64,000 nucleotides of DNA from Begonia masoniana (Eukaryota > Streptophyta > Magnoliopsida > Cucurbitales > Begoniaceae): NCBI GenBank assembly GCA_022432975.1, contig CM039510.1, positions 32,395,023 through 32,459,022 on the forward strand, given 5' to 3'. Every line of letters begins with the position of its first letter. Within the stretch, counting starts at the first letter, position 1. A program made the translations under genes and the position numbers. This document shows, in pieces, positions 53,852 to 64,000 of the stretch. A model generated the notes under the pieces. It was given only the letters and a program-made list of their open reading frames with translations, had not been told where the DNA came from and ran no database searches.

Positions 53852-55242
53852 AACAGAGTCTGTGTAACGACCCTTTTTTCCAGCAAGATATTATCCGCTC
53901 TAGGGATTGGGTCGCAGCCCAATATCCTCCCCTCACGGCTTTGTTTGGCGAGAACTTTCCGGAAGGTCACCCAACCTGGAATTGCTCTCGCCGAAGCACT
54001 TTTAACTTCGGAGTTCTTATGGGATCCGTTGCCAATTGTGCTCCAAAACGCGTCTTGCTATGTTGGAAGGGTCTCTTTACATATGTTTCATTTCCACATA
54101 CTTCCCCAAGCGATGTGGGATTGTGACGACCACTTTTTACGACCCGTCACCTTCCGGTTCGTGCAGCCATCGTACATATACTTACACATCTGGGTCATCA
54201 CAGTCTGTCCGTTACCGAGAACAAACTGACTATTTCAAAACACAGTCTGTCCTTTTATATTTTTTGCCACATACAGTGTGCACTCTCGAAAAACACCGTC
54301 TGTCTGTTCTTCTCTAGCGATGTGGCACTCGGAAACGTCGCATCGAACACACTCTGGGGGATGTTCACCTCCATTTTACACCGTCCGTCCATTTTGTTTT
54401 TAGTGTATTATATAAACGGACGCACGTTGGATCAACATGATAGAAAACGGACGCACTTTTATATAGAGAGTGCATTCGTTTTTAAAATTAGTGCGAGAGC
54501 GGAGGGTCACCACCCTCGCCGAGTGCGTCTGTTTGTTAAAATCTAACGAGATCGAAGGTCGCCACCTTCACCAAGTACGTCCGATCTCGCGTTTATATCA
54601 AAATAGAGAGCTTCCCGAAGCTCATTCGCGCTCTCTCCTCTCCGTTACCGACGATTTCCTCTCGACACTTCGTATTTTTTTTTGCAGAAAATCGACCGAA
54701 AGTTGCTACAGGTTATTACTTTATCGATTCTAAATTGTTTGTTTCGATTTTTATCCAACAAATCTGTGAAATCCGACCCAAGCCTTGGAAATTTTTGAAT
54801 TCCCAGAACCACGTGAATTTGATGGTTTGTTACTTTGTTTATGATATCATCTTCGTCGCCATCTCTAGCTCTAGAGCTTAGAGTTTATAATTTTCAAAAC
54901 CGCGTGAAAAAAACAACGAACGCACTCTCTATATAAGAGTGCGTCTGCTGAGAAAAACGGACGGACTCTCCAAGAGAGAGTCTGTCCGTTTTCTATCATG
55001 TTGATCCAACGTGTGTCCGTTTATATAATACACTGAAAACAGAACGGACGAACGGTGTAAAACGGAGGGTGAACACCCCCAAGAGTGCGTCCGATGAGAT
55101 GTTTCCGAGTGCCACATCGCCAGAGAAGAACGGACGGACGGTGTTTTTTGAGAGTGCGCACTGTATGCGGCAAAAAATATAAACAGACAGACTGTGTTTT
55201 GAAACAGTCTGTTCATTCTCGGTAACGGACAGACTCTGTTCT
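53852..55242. mobile_element. unclassified fold-back element with ~250-bp inverted arms
   Basis: Ends read AACAGAGTCTGTCCGTTACC on the left (53852; split after GTCTG by the Cassandra insertion at 53863-54202) and its complement on the right (to ~55242). Arms (to ~54470 and from ~54900) share long inverted blocks such as ATAGAAAACGGACGCAC, GTGTATTATATAAACGGA and CGATGTGGCACTCGGAAAC. The centre (54480-54900) is unique and has the look of a leader plus the start of an exon, without a recognisable protein. No clear target duplication. It sits inside a copia reverse-transcriptase fragment. Confidence 0.7.
53863..54202 (-). mobile_element. Cassandra-type TRIM solo LTR with a 5S-rRNA-like core
   Basis: 340 bp flanked by GTCTG (53858-53862 and 54203-54207). 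On the minus strand it starts TGTGATGACCC and ends GGTCGTTACA. The core reads GATCCCATAAGAACTCCGAA, GTTAAAAGTGCTTCGGCGAG and GGTTGGGTGACC, clearly derived from 5S rRNA (AACTCCGCAGTTAAGCGTGC ... GGATGGGTGACC). Cassandra TRIMs are defined by 5S sequence within short LTRs carrying Pol III promoter boxes. The A-box region has two changes (AGTTAAAAGTGC instead of AGTTAAGCGTGC). No second LTR is present. Confidence 0.88.
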
Positions 55243-55254
55243 TGGTATTTCTTG

Positions 55255-56005
55255 CTGAAGGAGAGAAAGAAATACCAAGGGACGACGTTCCTTGAAGATA
55301 TCGCAAAATTCTTTTAACACACTGCCAGTAAACATCGGTAGGAGCATGCATGAATTGACTGACTTTGTTGACCGCAAAGGTGATGTCTGGTCTGGTAAGG
55401 CAACAGTATTGAAGACCACCAACTATGCTGCGATAGAGAAAACCATCCCATAACGTTGTGCCGGAGTTGAGGGACATAATTGGTCCGGATACCATTGGAG
55501 TAGAAACCAATTTGCACGAACCCATTTGAGCCCTGTGAAGCAACTCAGTAATGTATCTAGATTGAGAGAAATACATACTAGAAATAGTCTGTGCAACCGA
55601 GGCAAGTAAGGCAGTATGTAATTTGTTGTACCATGCTCGAGGAGACTGTTTAAGATCATACAGAGTTTTCTTCAATAAGCATGCTGCACAAGGCTGAGAT
55701 GAATCAATAAAACCTGGGGGTTGTTGCATATATATTGTATCAATCAAGTCACCGTGTAAAAATGTGTTGTGTATATCCAGCTGTCGAATAGTCCAGTTCA
55801 GGGAGAGTGCTAACGATAGAATTGTCCAAACTATGGTGGGTTAGTCTGATCATAACCTTTTGCCACAATGCGAGCTTTATAGCGAGAGACAGAGCCATCT
55901 GAGTTAAGTTTCACTTTGAAAATCCACTTGCAACCAATGAGCATGGCACCAGGAGGTAAAGATACAAGCTGCCAAGTATTATTCTGGTGAAGAGCTGTCA
56001 CATTC
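55255..56005 (-). pseudogene. copia reverse-transcriptase fragment
   Basis: On the minus strand, from ~56005: WQLVSLPPGAMLIGCKW, FKVKLNSDGSVSRYKARIVA, then LYDLKQSPRAWYNKL, SQSRYITELLHRA, RSIVGGLQYCCLTRPDITFA and RILRYLQGTSSLGIS. It is a Ty1/copia RVT_2 region from a lineage different from the element at 15176. Frames shift around 55750-55850, the YVDD catalytic part is deleted, and the fold-back element truncates the RNase H side at ~55245. Confidence 0.88.
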
Positions 56006-57100
56006 GCATAAGGTCGTCGCGGGACTTGACTTTATTTAGACTTGACTTTTTCACGTAAAATTTTTCAACTTTTAAAATCCTAAATCGAAGACTAAAATCA
56101 TTTTCGATAAAACGTTGACTCGATTTTTGGGTCGTTTAAATCATTTGAAATACGTGGGAAAATGTTCAAAAAATACGTTTGGGAAGTATCGTGAAACATC
56201 GGGTTGAAACATGTTTGAAAATCAAAAACTTAAAAAAAAATAACTTTGGAACCCATCACATGCGGCGGGCGCGCATTGCTCGGCCATCGCGCGCAAGGCG
56301 CGCTACCGTCGCGCGAGTGACACACCTCCAGCGCGCGCGCGTGTCCCTCACCCGGGTGCGCGCACCAACTAGGTGGCGCGCGCGAGTGGGAGCCGATCGA
56401 TCGCGCGCGAGCGCCGACCGATCGGCAAACCCTCTGTCGATCACCTTGCCCTACATTATAGCGCCGATCGATCGGCTGGCGCGCCTAGTGCGCGCATCAC
56501 GCGCACTCTGCTCGCCCACCCTACCTACCAACGCGCCTCTTCTCCACTTTTCTGACTTTTTCACATTTTCTCCATTTCTTTCACCTACACTTCACATCAA
56601 ACTTACTTAAAACCTTTCTCAAACCTCTCCAAACGTAAAATACTTCAAAACCCCAAAAACAAGACTCAAAAATGTGTGCGGAAACGTAGAGAAATTTACG
56701 AAAACAAACTACATGGATGACTCTAAGAACCGGACATAGCCATACAAAAATAAATCTCAAGACATCTCCAGAATATTTTCGAATCCTAAACTATCTATAC
56801 ATCTAAAAGACTTAAAACATTTACACATAACCTTAACATCCACTCAAGGGTCAAAAAGGGCGCTTGACTGCCGCAACAAACCCCGTAAACTCGTTCCTTC
56901 AACCGCACCTAAACATCAGCCTGAGGCTCAGAGTCCTCATCTGTACGATCCACACCTACATCACATAGTTTAACTAATGAGTTTAAAACTCAGTAAGATC
57001 ATATAAATGCAGTAAAATGCACGTGCTATGCATGAACGTTTCAAAATATGTACATACATTACATTTACGTTTAAGTGAACATGTTGGTTAAGAGAGGCTT
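56006..57100. other. probable old LTR-type sequence with a GC-rich patch
   Basis: No gene supported. 56260-56500 is an unusual GCGCGC-rich patch with GATCGATCGCGCG and GCCGATCGATCGGC motifs in an otherwise AT-rich region. 56880-57000 (AGCCTGAGGCTCAGAGTCCTC, AATGAGTTTAAAACTCAGTAAG) resembles the 3' part of plant gypsy LTRs, by impression only. The Athila-like element inserted at its right end (target GGCTT), and the interrupted sequence continues after 63983. Confidence 0.35.
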
Positions 57101-58294
57101 TGATAAGTGTGTATTTTACACACTTAATTGTACTCTTTAATACTTGAATTGATAAGTTTTACTCAAGTATATGAAAATTCTGATATATTTGGTGAGTGTG
57201 TAGAAAAAATTGGAGAATTACAGGTTTCGGTGAAATCAGAGCAATTGTCGATCGATCGGCTATTTTAATTATTTTAATCTCAACCGTTGATCAATCGGCT
57301 ATTTTAATTAATGGAGGTGTTTGAATCTGGACCGTTGAAGTTTGTTTTAATCTTAGCCGTCGAAGATGATTGTGGGCTGAGCTTCAAATTAATTGATAAA
57401 TATGTTATATGTTAACCTAATTGGAGGATTCATTCAAGATAGCCCCAGAGAGCGAGAGCAAGACGGAGACCGGAACCGAGCGAGAGCTTCTGGAATTGGG
57501 ATTCAGCATAGTTTTTCTTTCCCTTTTTCTTCTGAACGATGAACTTCTTTATTATTCTTATTGTTTATTATTCTTTTAGCATGAACTAAACTTCCAATTC
57601 TAGGGTTTCGACGTAACTTTGCTATGATTATTTATTTTTCTTAATTTAGGTTCTTAATTTTCTGTTCCTTTTCTGTGTTGAGTAATTTATTCTGAACGTA
57701 ATACTTAGGTTTGCTTGATCACCAAAACTAAGAACTTTAGGGTTAGTTCGGGATGCGAGAGCGGAGAATTTAACCGTGCACTGAATAAATTGCCTTAAAA
57801 AGAATCCTAGACTAGAGATAGTTAGGGCATTTGAGTGGTAATATAATTTCTTGTTCTTAATGTATTCAATTAATTCTCAGGATTAGAGACCGAGAGGTGA
57901 TAATTCGTTAATTGAATAAGTTTGTCTTTGCTTGAGAGAGATTGATGAATATTTTCGTGAAATTGCCATCAACACAAAAGAATAGGAATTGATTACTTGA
58001 ATTAGGTTTAATAAATAGGATTAGCTAAGTGAAATCGGAACCCTGGATTTTCTCATCATATAATCTTACTCTTTTATATTTAATTATATTATTTAAATTG
58101 TTAAATTTCTTTTATTTTGAATTATTTTAGTTTAAAATCTTAAATCATCAACTTATTATTTCTTTTCAAATTAAACTAAAATTTAGATATTCAATATTTA
58201 ACATATTTATTCCTCGTGGGATCGACACTCGTACTTACACACACTTTATTACTTTTGCGACACGTGCACTTGCGTATCACGATTTTTCGCAACA
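57101..58294 (+). repeat. Athila-like 5' LTR
   Basis: 1194 bp, TGATAAGTGTG to TTTTTCGCAACA. Contains GTCGATCGATCGGC near 57247 and the conserved 3' segment CCTCGTGGGATCGACACTCG ... GCGACACGTGCACTTGCG, shared with the solo LTR at 16855 and the antisense LTR at 41055. Confidence 0.95.
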
Positions 58295-58300
58295 AGTTTT

Positions 58301-58317
58301 TAGCGCCGTTGCCGGGG
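58301..58317 (+). other. primer-binding site, tRNA-Asp type
   Basis: TAGCGCCGTTGCCGGGG lies six bases after the LTR. The complement of the plant tRNA-Asp 3' end is TGGCGCCGTTGCCGGGG, so there is one mismatch, at position 2. This is the usual Athila primer type. Confidence 0.85.
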
Positions 58318-58416
58318 AATTTAATTTTGTTATTATTGAATTATTTTATTTTAGTTTATATTTGAATTTTCTTTTGCTGCTAGGCTTAAATTACATTATT
58401 TGCACATTACAGGTGT

Positions 58417-60846
58417 ATGCGAAAATTAGGTACTGCCAACCTAATCCCTATCGACCTTGAAATTGAACGAACCTGTCGCCGAAATCGAAGGGAAACAAAA
58501 CAAGCAATTATGGCAGATGATCAAAACGCAAATCTACAACAGAGGGTTGAAGTGGCAGAAGTCGGACGACGAACTTTGCTCGATTATGTGATGTCATCCA
58601 TGGACGGGGTTCATTCAGCAATTCGAAAACCTGCCATCACGTGCAATAATTTTGAAATAAAGCCGGGAACAATACACATGATTCAACAGTATCAATTTTG
58701 TGGTCTGCCGAATGAAGACCCCAAGGATCATATTGCTAGCTTCGTCGAGGTCTGTGACACTTTTAAATACCATAATGTCTCTGATGATGCTATCAAGCTC
58801 AGGTTATTCCCCTTCACACTAAGAGAGCGCGCGAAGAATTGGTTAAACTCTTTGCCCTCGGATTCAATTACAACGTGGAATGAGTTAGTTCAGAAATTTC
58901 TTTCTAAATTTTTTCCCTTTGAGAAAATGGCAAAACTCCGCAACGAGATCACCAATTTTACTCAATTTGAGGGTGAGACAATTTATGAAGCATGGGGCCG
59001 ATTCAAGGAGCTTTTAAGAAAATGTCCCCAACATGGTCTACCACAATGGATGCAAATACAGACATTTTTCATCGGCTTGTCAGTTACTACTAGGACCCTT
59101 GTTAACTCAGCAGCTGGTGGATCGCTACTACAGAAGACAGAAGTGGAGGCATTCAACCTGTTAGAGGAGTTATCCCTCAATAATGATCAGTGCCCGGTTG
59201 AACGTCAGATTTTGAGAAAGCAGTCACAGACCCCAGAAATGGAAGCGATAAAAGCATTGACTACACATATGACATCCCTCACTAGACACATCCTAGGTAA
59301 TCAAGCTCCAGTTAATACAATTCAGTCCCCGATTATGCAATGTCAATGGTGCCAAGGACCACATGCGAGTGAAAACTGTCAGCAAGGGAACCAAATGGCT
59401 AGTAGTTTATCTGAACAGGCCCAATATGTGGAAAATTATAATAGACCGACGCTTCAAAATTCCGGTAATTACTATAATGGGGGGTACAACAATCATCCGA
59501 ACTTCTCGTGGAAGAACCCGAACAACGCCATACAGATGCCACAAGCTAATCAGTCGGGACCTCCGTTTCCAGAAAGAAAATCTAATCTGGAGGATTTAAT
59601 TGCCAAGATGGGAGAGCGCACCAATAATATAATTGCTGAACTGGGGGAGCACACAAATAAATTTATGGCTGAAACAAGAACAACCTTGCAAAACCAGTCA
59701 GCTCAAATTCGAAGTTTGGAAACTCAAATGGGCCAGATGGCAGCTGCATTAAATGGTCGCCCTCAGGGCACATTACCCAGTTCCACTGAAGTCAATCCTA
59801 GAGAACAGTGCAATGCCATCACACTTAGAAGTGGAGCAGTGTTTGAAAATTGTGCCAAGGAAAATAAGAAAGTGGTCGCACATGACGGAGTGCATTCGTC
59901 ATCATCCGAGTCCACATCAAAGGATCAAGAGCTACTGGACGCTCCAGCTCAGATTCCAAAGGAGATCATCCCCAACGTTCCTTTCCCACAACGCCTGAAA
60001 AATGCAAAGTTTGATAACCAGTTTGCTAAGTTCCTTGATATCTTCAAAAAGCTCCACATCAACATTCCATTCGCTGAGGCTCTCGAGCAAATGCCTAAAT
60101 ATGCAAAATTTTTGAAAGATATTCTTTCCCACAAGCGCAAAATAGAGGAGTGTGGTTTTATAGCTCTTACAGAAGAATGCAGTGCTATTATTAAGAGGAA
60201 GCTTCCACAAAAACTGAAAGACCCAGGAAGTTTCACTATTCCATGCGAAATTGGGAATTCTATATTTGAAAGGGCACTTTGTGATTTGGGAGCGAGCATT
60301 AACCTGATGCCTCTATCTATATTTCGGAGGCTTGGTATTTGTGAACCAAAGCCCACAAGTGTAGTTCTACAGATGGCCGATCGCTCTATAAAGCATCCGT
60401 ATGGGGTTATTGAAGATGTCCTCATCAAAGTCAACAAGTTTATTTTTCCCGCTGATTTCTTGATTCTTGATATGGAGGAAGATCGTGGTATCCCTATAAT
60501 ATTAGGTCGACCATTCTTAGCCACAGGGGGTGCTGTAATTGACCTAAGAAAGGGAGAGCTTAAATTGCACGTACAAGATGAAGATGTCACATTCAAGGTG
60601 TATAAATCACTGGAGTACCCAATAGAAGCTTCACGTCAACCAAACGATTTTCTTGAGCCTAATGGAAAGCAGCATGTTGAAAGTTTGGGGGAGTCGCCAT
60701 TACGGGTCCTACCACATATAAAGAAACCACCCGACTACAACAAACTTTTGGCAAATGATAAGTTCGTAAATGAGCAACAATGGTTACCATATTGGGATGG
60801 TACGGTTAAAAATGCAAATTCCATTATATATCGTGATCCCACATGA
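58417..60846 (+). CDS. retrotransposon Gag-protease polyprotein
   Basis: 809 residues in one uninterrupted frame, starting at the first ATG after the primer site. Gag core at ~109-215 (RERAKNWLNSLPSDSI ... FEGETIYEAWGRFKELLRKCP), a family-typical retrotransposon Gag. A zinc-knuckle variant CQWCQGPHASENC (309-321, CX2CX3HX4C). Asparagine/glutamine-rich linker and a coiled coil (MGERTNNIIAELGE). ITLRSG and VPFPQRLK motifs lead to an aspartic protease with DLGAS (Asp 623), then IILGRPFLATGGAVID. The stop follows 223 residues later with no reverse-transcriptase motif after it. It packages element RNA and processes the polyprotein. Complete as a Gag-PR protein. Confidence 0.93.
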   Translation: MRKLGTANLIPIDLEIERTCRRNRRETKQAIMADDQNANLQQRVEVAEVGRRTLLDYVMSSMDGVHSAIRKPAITCNNFEIKPGTIHMIQQYQFCGLPNEDPKDHIASFVEVCDTFKYHNVSDDAIKLRLFPFTLRERAKNWLNSLPSDSITTWNELVQKFLSKFFPFEKMAKLRNEITNFTQFEGETIYEAWGRFKELLRKCPQHGLPQWMQIQTFFIGLSVTTRTLVNSAAGGSLLQKTEVEAFNLLEELSLNNDQCPVERQILRKQSQTPEMEAIKALTTHMTSLTRHILGNQAPVNTIQSPIMQCQWCQGPHASENCQQGNQMASSLSEQAQYVENYNRPTLQNSGNYYNGGYNNHPNFSWKNPNNAIQMPQANQSGPPFPERKSNLEDLIAKMGERTNNIIAELGEHTNKFMAETRTTLQNQSAQIRSLETQMGQMAAALNGRPQGTLPSSTEVNPREQCNAITLRSGAVFENCAKENKKVVAHDGVHSSSSESTSKDQELLDAPAQIPKEIIPNVPFPQRLKNAKFDNQFAKFLDIFKKLHINIPFAEALEQMPKYAKFLKDILSHKRKIEECGFIALTEECSAIIKRKLPQKLKDPGSFTIPCEIGNSIFERALCDLGASINLMPLSIFRRLGICEPKPTSVVLQMADRSIKHPYGVIEDVLIKVNKFIFPADFLILDMEEDRGIPIILGRPFLATGGAVIDLRKGELKLHVQDEDVTFKVYKSLEYPIEASRQPNDFLEPNGKQHVESLGESPLRVLPHIKKPPDYNKLLANDKFVNEQQWLPYWDGTVKNANSIIYRDPT

Positions 60847-60931
60847 CGCAGCATATCGTCAAGCTGACGACGTTAAAACACGCACTTGGTGGGAGGTAAC
60901 CCATTAATTTATTTAGTTCTTATTATTATTC

Positions 60932-60979
<48 letters not shown>

Positions 60980-62784
60980 TTATTTACTTATATTTATTTG
61001 TTACTGTTTTTATTTTCGTTTTGCTTTATTATTTTTATTATTATTATTATTATTGTTATTATTATTTTTTCTGTTATCACGTTTCACCTTTATTATTATT
61101 TTCGTCTTTAGTTTTAGTTTATTTTGAATTTATTTTTCCTGAAAAAATAAAAAATAAAAAATCCTGATTGATCGCTCCTTCGACCGAAGCTCCACCACAC
61201 TGACGGCTGCCTGAGACGATATGAGGTACTTTTACTTTACCCTACTCATTTAAACTGATTTAACATTGGGGACAATGTCTATATTAAGTTTGGGGGGGTT
61301 TTTATTTGGATATTATTTTTTAGGAAGTCTGCTTAATATTTTAAATTCTATGGTATGATTATTTATTCCATTTGTTTAAAGTGTCGATGATTGCACCTTT
61401 GATCAATGCATGTTTCAACTTCTGAATAGATTCTGAGATAATATGATCTATGATAGTAGCATTGAGTGGAGCTTAGGAAGTTAGACTTGTTTGTGTGGAA
61501 ATGTTTATTCTTGTTTAAATTTAGCTGATAATGATATAAATTGTTGTCGTGAGATCGAGAGCCTAAACACAGTAAGGGAGTGCTTGAGTGTAAACACTGA
61601 AAGATGGTGAGCTCCATTTAAATTTAGTGAGTATTAAATTGTTCGTGGTTTTGCCCTGCATTCATGAATACAAATTGTGATTTTTGCAGAATTAAGAGAA
61701 TGACTTAGGCCATTTTTGAATCGTTTGAGCTTTTATTGACATACCTCATTTGTGTCATTTAAATGGCACCCTTAGTCTCCTATTTGAACCTTTATTTACC
61801 ACTATTTTGTCAACTCTAACTTAGCCTACCCTGAAATTATTTTGACTATCCTGTTTATTGAGCACAGGGTTGTGGGTACATATTATGGGGAGAGTTGGAG
61901 AAAGTAGTGGTGAGAATCAGAGCTAATTCTTTTGTCAATTGTCTAAATTGTTAGTATTTTGAGATTTTATTTATTCTTCTTTTATATTTTTCAGTGATTA
62001 AAGTTGTGAAAAAAAAAAAAAAGAAAGAAAGAAGAGAAGAAAAAAAAAAAAAGAAAAAAAAAAAGTTGAATTGTTCAGTAGTAGAACAATTTCTCATATG
62101 CTATTTAATTTGTTGTTATTGTTATTATTTGTATTTTATGTTTGTTAGTAAAGACATTGACAAATGAGTTGGTTTTGAAAAATAGAGAGTGAGACAAGTT
62201 TGGGGGGATTATTGAGTTAACTGATTAGAAAAGAGTTTAAGTGAGTGTAAGGAGTGAGGGTGGCATAAGGATGGATTGTGCTCTAGAGTTTCGTTTGAAT
62301 CCAAAAATTTCCTACCTTATAAACCCGGCCTTACATTGCAAGCTTAATTAAAGACCTACCGACTTTTATTCTGTTTACTCATATTTGTTATTAGTGAATA
62401 ATGGGCAAGACTGATAAACAATAAGAGTGGATGGAGTGACCCTGAGAGGTATTTTTGATTTCCCTTCTTATAAGACACAATTATAGATCTATCAGCTAAA
62501 CAAGAATGAGTTCGAGCATGTACACACACAAGAATTTCTGATTAAGTTTTTATCAATGTGATATCATGAGTTGTATTATTGAAAGTGTTTATTTAGATGG
62601 TTTATTTGTATGCAAATATCAAGTTGAGACGAAATACTATGAACTATGATTTAGATGATTTTACCATGGAAATTTTAAATATTTTGCAGACTTTAAATTT
62701 TAGAAATTCTTGGATAAACTTTGTTAGATTTTTATGCTTATCTTTGTTCGCTTGAGGACAAGATTTCATTCAAGTTTGGGGGTG
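60847..62784 (+). other. non-coding 3' part of the Athila-like element
   Basis: Begins with AACACGCACTTGGTGGGAGG, a stretch I recall as recurrent after gag in such elements, then (TTA)n microsatellites at 60919-60976 and 61026-61075. A purine tract runs 62006-62065. GTTTGGGGG tracts occur at ~61289, ~62199 and ~62774. No protein of recognisable family is encoded in any frame, so pol is absent rather than frameshifted. Confidence 0.75.
62772..62784 (+). other. polypurine tract of the Athila-like element
   Basis: AAGTTTGGGGGTG directly precedes the 3' LTR, the expected plus-strand primer. Confidence 0.85.
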
Positions 62785-63978
62785 TGATAAGTGTGTATTT
62801 TACACACTTTATTGTACTCTTTAATACTTGAATTGATAAGTTTTACTCAAGTATATGAAAATTCTGATATATTTGGTGAGTGTGTAGAAAAAATTGGAGA
62901 ATTACAGGTTTCGGTGAAATCAGAGCAATTGTCGATCGATCGGCTATTTTAATTATTTTAATCTCAGCCGTTGATCAATCGGCTATTTTAATTAATGGAG
63001 GTGTTTGAATCTGGACCGTTGAAGCTTGTTTTAATCTTAGCCGTCGAAGGTGATTGTGGGCTGAGCTTCAAATTAATTGATAAATAGGTTATATGTTAAC
63101 CTAATTGGAGGATTCATTCAAGATAGCCCCAGAGAGCGAGAGCAAGACGGAGACCGGAACCGAGCGAGAGCTTCTGGAATTGGGATTCAGCATAGTTTTT
63201 CTTTCTCTTTTTCTTCTGAACGATGAACTTCTTTATTATTCTTATTGTTTATTATTCTTTTAGCATAAACTAAACTTCCAATTCTAGGGTTTCGACGTAA
63301 CTTTGCTATGATTATTTATTTTTCTTAATTTAGGTTCTTAATTTTCTGTTCCTTTTCTGTGTTGAGTAATTTATTCTGAACGTAATACTTAGGTTTGCTT
63401 GATCACCAAAACTAAGAACTTTAGGGTTAGTTCGGGATGCGAGAGCGGAGAATTTAACCGTGCACTGAATAAATTGCCTTAAAAAGAATCCTAGGCTAGA
63501 GATAGTTAGGGCATTTGAGTGGTAATATAATTTCTTGTTCTTAATGTATTCAATTAATTCTCAGGATTAGAGACCGAGAGGTGATAATTCGTTAATTGAA
63601 TAAGTTTGTCTTTGCTCGAGAGAGATTGATGAATATTTTCGTGAAATTGCCATCAACACAAAGGAATAGGAATTGATTACTTGAATTAGGTTTAATAAAT
63701 AGGATTAGCTAAGTGAAATCGGAACCTTGGATTTTCTCATCATATAATCTTACTCTTTTATATTTAATTATATTATTTAAATTGTTAAATTTCTTTTATT
63801 TTGAATTATTTTAGTTTAAAATCTTAAATCATCAACTTATTATTTCTTTTCAAATTAAACTAAAATTTAGATATTCAATATTTAACATATTTATTCCTCG
63901 TGGGATCGACACTCGTACTTACACACACTTTATTACTTTTGCGACACGTGCACTTGCGTATCACGATTTTTCGCAACA
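62785..63978 (+). repeat. Athila-like 3' LTR
   Basis: 1194 bp, same termini and length as the 5' LTR, followed by GGCTT. Confidence 0.95.
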
Positions 63979-64000
63979 GGCTTATAGGGGAATTGAGAAA

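Larger units (their letters stand above)
57101..63978 (+). mobile_element. complete Athila-like gypsy element encoding only Gag-protease
   Basis: 6878 bp with two 1194-bp LTRs and a perfect 5-bp target duplication GGCTT (57096-57100 and 63979-63983). LTR starts TGATAAGTGTGTATTTTACA, an aspartate-tRNA-type primer site and a GTTTGGGGGTG polypurine tract fit the Athila group. The LTRs differ at about 11 positions by eye (~0.9 percent), mostly transitions, so the insertion is recent. One long frame encodes Gag and protease. The ~1.9 kb that follows has no reverse transcriptase, RNase H or integrase. It must rely on pol proteins supplied elsewhere. Confidence 0.92.

Noticed and set aside
53950..54060. 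Possible 5S rRNA gene on the minus strand
   Set aside because: Only the core resembles 5S, with several changes, and it lies between LTR ends with a target duplication. It is a Cassandra LTR.
60886..61167. Open frame of isoleucine/tyrosine runs after gag
   Set aside because: Translation of (TTA)n microsatellites in the non-coding part of the gypsy element.

Overview
This is plant nuclear DNA, most likely from a eudicot. It is AT-rich, has spliced gene fragments, and is dominated by LTR retrotransposons (Ty1/copia, Athila-like Ty3/gypsy, a Cassandra-type TRIM), hAT and PIF/Harbinger-type elements and fold-back elements. These sit around a cluster of CC-NB-ARC-LRR (CNL) resistance genes. Species cannot be told from the sequence. 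Two runs of exactly 100 N (17-116 and 41939-42038) are scaffold gaps.

Layout. 117-1345 is unrecognised repeat-like DNA. 1345-14525 and 14526-27740 are two head-to-tail copies of one ~13.2-kb stretch. In order it holds a serine-carboxypeptidase-like exon scrap, a copia element interrupted by a solo LTR, a NAA10-like first-exon fragment, a 1.3-kb palindromic element, and a CNL gene split by a 1.2-kb fold-back element. Single-base indels increase toward the join from both sides, so I think this is two overlapping contig ends placed end to end rather than a real tandem duplication. The second copy continues into the rest of the CNL (to 28809), a 5'-truncated DUF642 gene, an alpha/beta-hydrolase fragment and an intact BPS1-like gene on the minus strand (32095-33051).

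34-43 kb is a related block: repeat, NAA10-like fragment, intact CNL (36616-40158), one DUF642 exon followed by an antisense gypsy LTR running into the second gap, a hydrolase fragment, and a broken TGD2-like C-terminus. 44-53 kb is a third, more diverged block: intact CNL (44741-48358), a partial glyoxalase/VOC gene, a 2.56-kb non-autonomous hAT element with a nested MITE, and a second intact BPS1-like gene (52399-53355). 53.7-64 kb is almost wholly transposons: a fold-back element carrying a Cassandra solo LTR with a 5S-rRNA-like core, a copia reverse-transcriptase scrap, and a complete, young Athila-like element (57101-63978) that encodes only Gag and protease.

The genes do not form a pathway. 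The common theme is block-wise duplication: each CNL was copied together with its neighbours, and the passenger pieces (NAA10, DUF642, hydrolase, TGD2) decayed while two CNLs and both BPS1-like genes stayed open. If the 13.2-kb copy is an artefact, the locus holds three CNLs, two intact and one split. Reading frames, target-site duplications and paralog comparisons were read by eye. Family names rest on recognised motifs, not on searches.
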